Source: Clostridia bacterium
GTDB taxonomy: Bacteria; Bacillota; Clostridia; Oscillospirales; Acutalibacteraceae
Direction: 5' to 3'
DNA length: 12,447 nucleotides
Assembly (NCBI GenBank): GCA_024689165.1
Contig: JAILDS010000055.1
Span: forward strand, 1 to 12,447
Position numbers and translations under genes: made by a program
Notes under the pieces: generated by a model
The model's input: only the letters and a program-made list of their open reading frames with translations
Told to the model about the DNA's origin: nothing
Databases searched by the model: none
Shown: positions 7,685 through 12,447 of the stretch, piece after piece
Layout: each line of letters starts with the position of its first letter
Position numbering within the stretch: the stretch's first letter is position 1

Positions 7685-9553
7685 ATGTTTCTGCCCGTTT
7701 CGCGGCGTGACATGAAGGAGCGCGGCTGGAGCGAGTGCGATATAGTGTTCGTCTCCGGCGACGCGTACGTCGACCATCCGTCGTTCGCTCCCGCAGTCAT
7801 AACGCGCGTGCTCGACGACGCCGGCTTTCGGGTCGGCGTGCTTGCGCAGCCCGAGTGGAAAAAGTCGCCGGACGCTTTCTGTGCCCTCGGCAGGCCCCGC
7901 CTGTGCTTTATGGTCTGCGCGGGGAACATAGATTCGATGGTCGCGCACTATACCGTCGCCAAAAACCGCAGGAGCTTCGACGAATATTCGCCCGGCGGCA
8001 GGACCGGCCTGCGCCCGGACAGGTGCACCGAGACCTACTGCCGGCGGCTGAAGGAGGCGTTCCCCGACTGCCCCGTCGTCATCGGAGGCGTCGAGGCTTC
8101 GCTGCGCCGCTTCGCGCATTACGACTACTGGCGGGACGCCGTCCTGCCTTCGATCCTGGAGAGCTCCGGAGCGGACCTTCTTGTTTACGGCATGGGCGAG
8201 AAAGCCGTCGTCGAGATAGCGAAAAGACTCGACGCGGGGGAGACGGTCGGCGGGATACGCGGCGTCCGCGGGACCTGTTACCTATGCCCGCCCGCCGAGA
8301 CCCCGTGGGGCGGCAGGGAATGCCCGTCGTTTGAGCTCGTCGCCCGCGACAAAAGGCTTTACGCGAAAAGCGCCCTCGTCCAGCAGCAGGAGCAGGACGC
8401 TGTCCGGGGCAGGACGCTGCTGCAGCGCCAGAACCGGATGATGCTCGTCCAGAACCCGCCGATGCCCGTGCTCACCCGCGAGGAGCTCGACCGGGTATAC
8501 GAGCTGCCGTATATGAGGAAGCCGCACCCGATGTACGGCGCGCCTGCCGGCGGAGGCCCCTCCGTCCCCGCGATAGAAGAGGTCGAGTTCTCAGTCTGCC
8601 ACAACCGCGGCTGCTTCGGCGGCTGCAGCTTCTGCGCCATCACGCTCCACCAGGGCAGGGCGGTGTCGTCGAGGAGCCGGGAATCCGTACTTCGCGAGAT
8701 ACGTCTGCTGACGACCCTCGAGGGTTTCAAGGGCTATATCCACGACGTCGGAGGCCCGACGGCGAATTTCAGGCTGCCGTCCTGCGCCCTTCAGGCGGAA
8801 AACGGGCTCTGCCGCGACAGACGCTGCCTCGCGCCGAAGCCGTGCCCGAACCTTGTCGCCGACCATACGGAATACCTCGACGTGCTGCGCGCCGCGCGGG
8901 AGGTCCCGGGCGTGAAAAAGGTGTTTATCCGTTCGGGCGTCCGCTTTGACTACGCCCTCGCCGACAAAAGCGACGAATTCATCCGCGAGCTCGTGGAGCA
9001 CCACGTCAGCGGACAGCTCAAGCTTGCCCCCGAGCACTGCTCTGCGACCGTCCTCGACCTGATGGGCAAGCCCCATATCGAAGCCTACAAGCGCTTCGCG
9101 AAAAAATACTTCGAGCTTTCGAAAAAAGCCGGCAAAGAACAGTATATCGTGCCTTACCTGATGTCGTCCCACCCCGGCAGCAGGCTTGAGGACGCCGTCG
9201 AGCTCGCGGAGTTCATCAGGGACGAAGGGCTCCGCCCGGAACAGGTGCAGGATTTCTACCCCACGCCGGGCACGATCTCGACCGCGATGTACCACAGCGG
9301 CTTCGACCCGTATACCGGCAAAGAGGTCTACTGCGCGAAGGACCCGCACGAAAAGGCGATGCAGCGCGCGCTGCTGCGCTGGTTCGACCCGAAAAACGCC
9401 GACCTTGTCAGAGAGGCGCTGACCCGCGCGAAGCGGACGGACCTGATCGGCTTCGGCGCAAAATGCCTCGTAAAACCCGCTTCAGGCGGCCAGTCGAACA
9501 AAAAATCCCCGCCGAAGAACAAAAAGCAGCCGCCTAAAAACAGAAAAAGATGA
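7685..9553 (+). CDS. ygiQ: YgiQ-family (UPF0313) radical SAM protein
   Basis: Radical SAM enzyme of the widespread YgiQ/UPF0313 family, whose reaction is not established. The product is 622 residues. It starts MFLPVSRRDMKERGW, with an N-terminal domain typical of the family (DIVFVSGDAYVDHPSF, VIGGVEASLRRFAHYDYW) over roughly residues 1-290. The 4Fe-4S cluster motif CFGGCSFC follows, with C310, C314 and C317 (CxxxCxxC). A C-terminal part contains DVGGPTANF and a second cysteine-rich stretch (about 375-400). The last 20 or so residues are lysine- and proline-rich and probably disordered. The ribosome site is AGGGGG about 10 nt before the ATG. The gene starts 30 bp after lon, and its stop overlaps the holA start by 4 nt (ATGA). 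I infer a housekeeping role only from its wide distribution. Confidence 0.94.
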   Translation: MFLPVSRRDMKERGWSECDIVFVSGDAYVDHPSFAPAVITRVLDDAGFRVGVLAQPEWKKSPDAFCALGRPRLCFMVCAGNIDSMVAHYTVAKNRRSFDEYSPGGRTGLRPDRCTETYCRRLKEAFPDCPVVIGGVEASLRRFAHYDYWRDAVLPSILESSGADLLVYGMGEKAVVEIAKRLDAGETVGGIRGVRGTCYLCPPAETPWGGRECPSFELVARDKRLYAKSALVQQQEQDAVRGRTLLQRQNRMMLVQNPPMPVLTREELDRVYELPYMRKPHPMYGAPAGGGPSVPAIEEVEFSVCHNRGCFGGCSFCAITLHQGRAVSSRSRESVLREIRLLTTLEGFKGYIHDVGGPTANFRLPSCALQAENGLCRDRRCLAPKPCPNLVADHTEYLDVLRAAREVPGVKKVFIRSGVRFDYALADKSDEFIRELVEHHVSGQLKLAPEHCSATVLDLMGKPHIEAYKRFAKKYFELSKKAGKEQYIVPYLMSSHPGSRLEDAVELAEFIRDEGLRPEQVQDFYPTPGTISTAMYHSGFDPYTGKEVYCAKDPHEKAMQRALLRWFDPKNADLVREALTRAKRTDLIGFGAKCLVKPASGGQSNKKSPPKNKKQPPKNRKR

Positions 9554-10650
9554 TTTTTAACGACAAGACCCTGAATTCCGCTCTCAGCCGCGGCGAGATC
9601 GCGCCGTGTTATTTCGTGTGGGGCGAGGACCCGCACCTGAAGGCCAAGAGCGTCGAAAGGATAGTCGCTGCCGTCGTGCCCGATCCGGAGATGAGAGAGT
9701 TCATAAGCCGCTTCGACCGCCGCGGCATCCGCGACTCGGCAGGCGCGGACGGCTACCTCAACGCCGTTATCGGCGAAAGCTCCACCGTGCCGATGTTCCT
9801 TGAGCGCGGCCTGTGCGTCGTCCGCGATTTTCCGCTCGAAAAGCTTTCGAACGCGGGTGTCAAACGGCTCAAGGGCTTTATCGAAGGGCTCGACGGCTCG
9901 ACCGTCGTGGTGTTTTATTTTCCTTCGACCGAGATCGCGCAGAAGAAGGGCGCTCCGGAAAAAAGCCGTTACAAGACGGTCCTGAAGTATTTCGAGGACG
10001 GCGGCGCGAACGTATACTGCCCTCATTATCCGGAGCGCGAATGCGCCGCCGTCGCGGAAAAATATGCCGCGACCCTCGGCGGCAGGCTTTCGGGAAAGAA
10101 CGCGCAAAGGCTCGTCGAGCTCGTCGGGACGGACATGGGCATGCTCATGCGCGAATGCGAAAAGCTCTGTTCCGCCGCCGACGGCGGGGAGATAAGCGGC
10201 GAGCTTATCGACGCCCTCGCCGCCCGGCAGGTGTCCGCGTCCATGTACGAGGTCTCGCAGGCGGTGTTCGCCGCCGACGCGGACAGGGCGCTGGACGTGC
10301 TCGACCGTCTTGAAAAGGACGGCGTCGAGCCGGTCGTCGCCGCGGGCGCGCTGTCCGGCGCGTTCCTCGACGTTTTCCGGCTTAAGATCATGCTCGAAGG
10401 CCGCGGCAGCGTCAGAGAGGTGTCCGAGGCCTTCGCTTACGGCGCGAGGGACTTCGCTCTCGACGAATATTCTCAGGCGGGGAGGGCCAACCGCGCCGCC
10501 GCGCGGCGGCTGAGCATGCCCGCCGTGAAAAAATGCGTCGATCTGCTCGCTCAGGCCGACGTGGACCTCAAGGGCGGCTCGCGCCTTGCGCCGTGGGACG
10601 TCATGCGTTCCCTGGTGATAAGACTGGTATCGGAGGCGGGAGCATGCTGA
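9550..10650 (+). CDS. holA: DNA polymerase III delta subunit
   Basis: Delta subunit of the clamp loader, which opens the beta sliding clamp for loading onto primed DNA. The product is 366 residues (family usually about 330-345). The N-terminus has the typical pattern of a short acidic/lysine lead, then CYFVWGEDPHLKAKSVERI, followed by a degenerate AAA+ fold without a working Walker A, and C-terminal collar helices (about 240-366) with DVDLKGGSRLAPWDVMRSLV. The start codon lies inside the ygiQ stop (ATGA overlap), and only a weak A-rich ribosome site is present, so translation is probably coupled to ygiQ. The 3' end overlaps rnmV by 7 nt. No defects seen. Confidence 0.92.
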   Translation: MIFNDKTLNSALSRGEIAPCYFVWGEDPHLKAKSVERIVAAVVPDPEMREFISRFDRRGIRDSAGADGYLNAVIGESSTVPMFLERGLCVVRDFPLEKLSNAGVKRLKGFIEGLDGSTVVVFYFPSTEIAQKKGAPEKSRYKTVLKYFEDGGANVYCPHYPERECAAVAEKYAATLGGRLSGKNAQRLVELVGTDMGMLMRECEKLCSAADGGEISGELIDALAARQVSASMYEVSQAVFAADADRALDVLDRLEKDGVEPVVAAGALSGAFLDVFRLKIMLEGRGSVREVSEAFAYGARDFALDEYSQAGRANRAAARRLSMPAVKKCVDLLAQADVDLKGGSRLAPWDVMRSLVIRLVSEAGAC

Positions 10651-11237
10651 CTACCTCGCGGGTCATCGTCACCGAGGGCAGGTACGACAAGGCCAAGCTC
10701 TCGGATATCATCGACGCGGATATTTTCGTCACCGACGGCTTTGCCGTTTACAAGGACAAGGCGATGCAGAAGCTCCTGCGCGAGCTCGCGGCAAGGAGGG
10801 GACTGCTTATCCTTACCGACCCCGACCGCGCGGGCTTCAGGATACGCGCCTTTATTAAGGGGCTCTGCCCTCCCGGGACCTGCCTCGACGCGTATATCCC
10901 TGACGTCTACGGGAAGGAGAGCAGGAAATCCAAGCCGGCCGCCGAGGGCAAGCTCGGCGTCGAGGGGATAGACGCCCGCATCCTCCGCAGGGCGATAACG
11001 GAAAGCGGCGCGGCTGACGAGCGCCCCGACGTGCCGGAAAGGGTCAGGATCACGGTCTGCGACCTTTACGACGCGGGCCTGACAGGCTCCGACGGGGCGT
11101 CCCTGCGCCGCGCGGAGCTGCTCAAAAAGCTCGAGCTGCCCGAAAGGCTCGGTACGAAACAGCTCCTCAGCGTCCTGAACTGCCTTTATTCCAGAGAGGA
11201 ATTCATAAGGCTGACGGAGGGGACGGGGAACGTGTGA
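10644..11237 (+). CDS. rnmV: Ribonuclease M5 (5S rRNA maturation, Toprim)
   Basis: Toprim-domain nuclease that trims precursor 5S rRNA, in B. subtilis acting with ribosomal protein L18. The product is 197 residues (B. subtilis M5 is 186). Toprim motifs are intact: the catalytic glutamate at E11 (VTEGRYDKAKL), the DxD pair D59/D61 in LLILTDPDRAG, and the GKLGVEG segment seen in M5 after the Toprim fold. A C-terminal RNA-binding region follows. The start at 10644 has GGAGG 7 nt upstream, inside the end of holA, so the genes overlap. Longer in-frame readings to 10533 lie within holA and lack family similarity. In many Bacillota this gene neighbours rsmA/ksgA; here it follows holA instead. A DnaG-like or other small Toprim protein is the main alternative but fits less well. 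Confidence 0.88.
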   Translation: MLTTSRVIVTEGRYDKAKLSDIIDADIFVTDGFAVYKDKAMQKLLRELAARRGLLILTDPDRAGFRIRAFIKGLCPPGTCLDAYIPDVYGKESRKSKPAAEGKLGVEGIDARILRRAITESGAADERPDVPERVRITVCDLYDAGLTGSDGASLRRAELLKKLELPERLGTKQLLSVLNCLYSREEFIRLTEGTGNV

Positions 11238-11364
11238 AAACTTATGATGCGGTCTGCAACGATTTTGTAAAAATGTAAACCCACGCAAGATATGACCGCT
11301 GTTTTCAAACCGTCATCCGGAGAACGATTTTATTTGAGGAAATTGAAAGAGGAAGGTATAGACC
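11238..11364. other. Spacer between rnmV and the CPCC gene
   Basis: This 127-bp stretch is AT-richer than the operon before it. I see no convincing intrinsic terminator for rnmV and no clear promoter for the next gene. A GCGGTC/GACCGC pair is separated by about 40 nt and is not followed by a clean T-run. The end holds the GGAAGG ribosome site of the CPCC gene. Confidence 0.4.
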
Positions 11365-11571
11365 ATGACCGAAGAAAAAACTTACAGGTGGATCTGTCCT
11401 GTGTGCTCAACTGAGTGCTTCGGAGAGTTCGACGAATACGACGTATGCCCGAACTGCGGGTGGGAAGACGACCACATACAGAGAGATGAACCGGACTATG
11501 AGGGCGGAGCCAACAAAATGAGCCTGAATCAGGCAAAGGAGGCTTACGCGAAAGGACAGCCGATCAGATAA
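11365..11571 (+). CDS. Small cysteine-rich CPCC-family protein, likely zinc-binding
   Basis: A 68-residue protein with two CxxC knuckles: C11-P-V-C14 and C28-P-N-C31, plus C18. They are followed by WEDD, then a DEPDYEGGANKMSLNQA segment. This matches the CPCC family (cysteine-rich CPCC domain), whose members have paired CPxC knuckles and a conserved EGGAN...SL tail. The fold is probably a small zinc ribbon; no biochemical function is established. The ribosome site is GGAAGG about 8 nt before the ATG. No membrane segment or signal peptide is present. It stands alone, 127 bp after rnmV, and ends about 65 bp before a bidirectional terminator. Its base composition is lower in GC than the operon upstream, which hints at later acquisition. 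The family often appears as single small genes or in polymorphic-toxin/immunity neighbourhoods, but nothing here links it to those. Confidence 0.82.
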   Translation: MTEEKTYRWICPVCSTECFGEFDEYDVCPNCGWEDDHIQRDEPDYEGGANKMSLNQAKEAYAKGQPIR

Positions 11572-11636
11572 GCTGCCAAAGGATCCCATGCGATAAACTG
11601 ACGCAGATTGTTCAGTATTGAATACCTAATAAAAAA

Positions 11637-11672
11637 CCCTCGTTCGGAGCAATCCGAGCGAGGGACTTTATT
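11637..11672. terminator. Bidirectional intrinsic terminator
   Basis: A 12-bp stem (11637-11648 with 11653-11664, one G-U pair) closes a GCAA tetraloop. On the plus strand it is followed by ACTTTATT, a modest T-run that would end the CPCC transcript. On the minus strand it is followed by TTTTTTATT, a strong T-run. The site can therefore stop transcription from both sides and insulates the next locus. Confidence 0.85.
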
Positions 11673-11697
11673 ATGTTAACAATCAGCTGAAAAGTGT

Positions 11698-11726
11698 TTG
11701 GCAAACAATGGTTTGTGTGGTAGTAT
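11698..11726 (+). promoter_or_regulatory. Promoter for the small ORF at 11775
   Basis: TTGGCA (11698-11703), 17-bp spacer, TAGTAT (11721-11726), with an extended TGg before the -10 box. The start would be near 11733, giving a leader of about 42 nt. A short inverted repeat (CAAAC 11702-11706, GTTTG 11711-11715) lies in the spacer and could be an operator, but it may be chance. Confidence 0.6.
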
Positions 11727-11749
11727 ATTGTTGTAAGGCAGGGGCAATA

Positions 11750-11773
11750 ACCTCTTATGAAGGGAAGTGAGGT
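11750..11773 (+). promoter_or_regulatory. Hairpin sequestering the Shine-Dalgarno of the small ORF
   Basis: ACCTC (11750-11754) is perfectly complementary to GAGGT (11769-11773), which ends one base before the ATG at 11775. Pairing would hide the purine-rich ribosome site. The 14-nt loop contains TGAAGGG (11758-11764), which is complementary to CCCTTCA (11928-11934) in the loop of the 3' hairpin of the same transcript. Confidence 0.55.
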
Positions 11774-11774
11774 C

Positions 11775-11912
11775 ATGACTGAGATGGCAAGCGCCGCCGA
11801 GATTATCGAACGACTTGCTCGTGAAGCCGAAAGGCAGAAGATAATCCGACTCGCTGAACAGTGCAAAACAATCGAAGAGCTGATTCAGAAACTCAAGGCG
11901 AAATATGAATAA
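11775..11912 (+). CDS. Small charged helical protein in a type I TA-like locus
   Basis: A 45-residue ORF starting MTEMASAAEIIERLAREAER and ending LIQKLKAKYE. I do not recognise a family. It is rich in E, K, R, A, I and L and reads as two amphipathic helices (about 5-27 and 32-44). It has no membrane segment and one cysteine. The start at 11775 has AGGGAAGTGAGG upstream; an alternative ATG at 11757 would give 51 residues but has a poorer ribosome site. The gene has its own promoter, a hairpin over its ribosome site, and a convergent antisense RNA whose predicted 3' end overlaps its stop codon. This arrangement resembles Fst/par and holin-like type I toxin loci, but those toxins are hydrophobic and this peptide is not. 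It could be a diverged effector, a regulator, or an unrelated small protein that keeps the RNA framework. Confidence 0.65.
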   Translation: MTEMASAAEIIERLAREAERQKIIRLAEQCKTIEELIQKLKAKYE

Positions 11913-11948
11913 AAAAAGGTAGCGTCACCCTTCACAGAAAACGCTACC
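11911..11948 (-). terminator. Intrinsic terminator of the antisense RNA
   Basis: On the minus strand the stem GGTAGCGT (11948-11941) pairs with ACGCTACC (11925-11918) around a 15-nt loop and is followed at once by seven T (11917-11911). On the plus strand the same hairpin has no T-run after it and would be a 3'-UTR structure of the small-ORF mRNA. Confidence 0.8.
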
Positions 11949-11986
11949 ATCGCCGATCAAGGCGAGCGGGAAGCCTTACTCCCGCC
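11911..11986 (-). ncRNA. Predicted convergent antisense RNA, about 76 nt
   Basis: The unit is defined by a promoter at 11993-12021 and a terminator at 11911-11948, both on the minus strand. The RNA would run from about 11986 to about 11911. It covers both hairpins of the small-ORF 3' UTR and touches the stop codon. It would be fully complementary to the 3' UTR of the small-ORF mRNA. That is the layout of type I antitoxin RNAs made convergently with their toxin mRNA. No ORF of note lies within it. It matches no named RNA class that I recognise. Transcription is inferred only from sequence. Confidence 0.6.
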
Positions 11987-11995
11987 GCTTTTATT
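11962..11995 (+). terminator. Terminator of the small-ORF mRNA
   Basis: GCGGGA (11966-11971) pairs with TCCCGC (11980-11985) around an 8-nt loop. The stem extends by GCG/CGC (11962-11964 with 11986-11988) past a bulged A, and is followed by TTTTATT. This would end the plus-strand transcript about 80 nt after the stop codon, so the mRNA and the antisense RNA overlap over the whole 3' UTR. Confidence 0.65.
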
Positions 11996-12021
11996 GTACC
12001 ACATGACGGCGCAAAAGGCAA
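11993..12021 (-). promoter_or_regulatory. Promoter of the antisense RNA
   Basis: On the minus strand: TTGCCT (12016-12021), 17-bp spacer, TACAAT (11993-11998), with an extended TGg directly before the -10 box. The start would be near 11986. The match is better than that of the sense promoter, which would let the antisense RNA be made in excess. Confidence 0.65.
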
Positions 12022-12084
12022 GCGGAAATTTGCCCCGTTCCGCATGTCCCGCCGAAAAGAGGCTTTATTCATTGAAGAAAATTA

Positions 12085-12157
12085 CCATAACAGAGACCTC
12101 GACTGTCATGGGTTCGTAATAACCTGAAACGAACCCGCCGCCCGACAGTTTTCAGGT
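12085..12157. other. Structured RNA-like element with pseudoknot
   Basis: Three Watson-Crick pairings fit together on one strand. P1 is ACTGTC (12102-12107) with GACAGT (12144-12149). P2 is GGGTTCGT (12110-12117) with ACGAACCC (12129-12136), closing an 11-nt loop. A 7-bp pseudoknot joins that loop, ACCTGAA (12122-12128), to TTCAGGT (12151-12157) just 3' of P1. A competing upstream hairpin, CCATAACAG (12085-12093) with CTGTCATGG (12103-12111), uses the 5' strands of P1 and P2; it has one A-C mismatch on the plus strand and one G-U pair on the minus strand. The strand is not settled. The strong plus-strand terminator directly downstream favours plus. On the minus strand the competing hairpin is followed by TAATTTTC and could act as a terminator. 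I do not recognise an RNA family, and I find no clear plus-strand promoter. Confidence 0.5.
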
Positions 12158-12169
12158 GTAAAAAATATG

Positions 12170-12211
12170 ACTGCAGCAACGCGTAAGGAACAGCGTCGCT
12201 GCAGTTTTTTT
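12170..12211 (+). terminator. Strong intrinsic terminator
   Basis: A 13-position stem (12170-12182 with 12193-12205, one A-C mismatch) closes a 10-nt loop, and the T-run extends through 12211. On the plus strand it lies 12 nt after the pseudoknot element. On the minus strand the stem is followed by CATATTTTTT, so it may also end the HD-domain gene whose stop is about 50 bp away. Confidence 0.85.
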
Positions 12212-12262
12212 GTGAAGGATATGGGTAAGGAATAAAGCGAAGCAGAGAGCGTTTATTGCCGT

Positions 12263-12447
12263 TTAATCGTTATCGGACAAAATATCGACGGCTTTTCTGT
12301 ACTTCTCGAATCTCGCTGCGTCCTTTTCTGTCACTTCGGGAAGCCTCGACGCGTCAAGGTTGTGATTCAGATCGGCAAGCTTTACGACGCGACCTATGGG
12401 GTTCCGTTTTGCCCTGCGGACGAAATCGAAATAATCCTCGCCGTCCA
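12263..12447 (-). CDS. HD-domain protein, (p)ppGpp-hydrolase-like, C-terminal end only
   Basis: The last 60 codons of a minus-strand gene that enters from the right edge; the N-terminus lies outside. The visible part reads DGEDYFDFVRRAKRNPIGRVV, then KLADLNHNLD, then SRLPEVTEKDAARFEKY, ending ILSDND. The KLADLxHN segment with following RLP and EKYRKA fits the end of small HD phosphohydrolases of the SpoT/MESH1-like (HD_4) type, where this aspartate belongs to the metal site. I infer that the whole protein is a stand-alone HD hydrolase acting on (p)ppGpp or a related nucleotide. The HD and ED motifs that would test this are outside the window. The stop codon is followed by the terminator at 12170-12211. 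The missing N-terminus prevents any statement on start, length or promoter. Confidence 0.65.
   Translation of the reverse strand, partial: DGEDYFDFVRRAKRNPIGRVVKLADLNHNLDASRLPEVTEKDAARFEKYRKAVDILSDND

Noticed and set aside
11332..11360. TTGAGG...TATAGA promoter-like pair before the CPCC gene
   Set aside because: Transcription would start at or after the ATG and the boxes overlap the ribosome site; most likely chance.
11612..11866. 84-codon minus-strand frame
   Set aside because: It runs across the bidirectional terminator and the promoter of the small ORF, and has no good ribosome site.
1..12447. CRISPR array, tRNA, rRNA, IS element or prophage genes
   Set aside because: No repeat-spacer pattern, tRNA cloverleaf, rRNA stretch, transposase or integrase was seen on either strand.

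Overview
The window is GC-rich for most of its length (about 1 to 11237) and becomes clearly AT-richer from about 11240 to the end; I judged this by eye and did not compute it. The gene set (PheS/PheT, TldD/TldE, Lon, a YgiQ-type radical SAM protein, HolA, ribonuclease M5) and the strong Shine-Dalgarno sites point to a Bacillota (Clostridia-like) chromosome, probably a GC-rich gut lineage. RNase M5 and the CPCC-type small protein fit this best. Species cannot be told.

Region 1 (1-2333, minus strand): pheS followed after 15 bp by pheT, which runs off the left edge. A good sigma-A-type promoter with an extended -10 lies just upstream of pheS and fixes its start at 2333. The predicted leader is only about 26 nt, so there is no room for a T-box.

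Region 2 (2447-11237, plus strand): a second promoter (TTGCAA, 17 bp, TATAAT) fires divergently into a tight run of six genes: tldD, tldE, lon, ygiQ, holA, rnmV. Gaps are 43, 28 and 30 bp, then overlaps of 4 and 7 bp, so this looks like one operon. It combines a peptide-processing metalloprotease pair, an ATP-dependent protease, a radical SAM protein, a clamp-loader subunit and a 5S rRNA maturation nuclease. These are mostly housekeeping functions rather than one pathway.

Region 3 (11238-12447): an AT-richer tail with small elements. A CPCC-type zinc-ribbon-like protein ends at a bidirectional terminator. Next comes a compact locus laid out like a type I toxin-antitoxin module: a promoter, a Shine-Dalgarno-sequestering hairpin, a 45-codon ORF, and a convergent antisense RNA of about 76 nt with its own promoter and terminator. 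The peptide is charged and helical rather than a hydrophobic toxin. After it lies a compact RNA-like element with two nested stems, a 7-bp pseudoknot and a strong terminator. The window closes with the C-terminal end of an HD-domain, (p)ppGpp-hydrolase-like gene on the minus strand. The antisense locus and the pseudoknot element are the parts most worth a second look.
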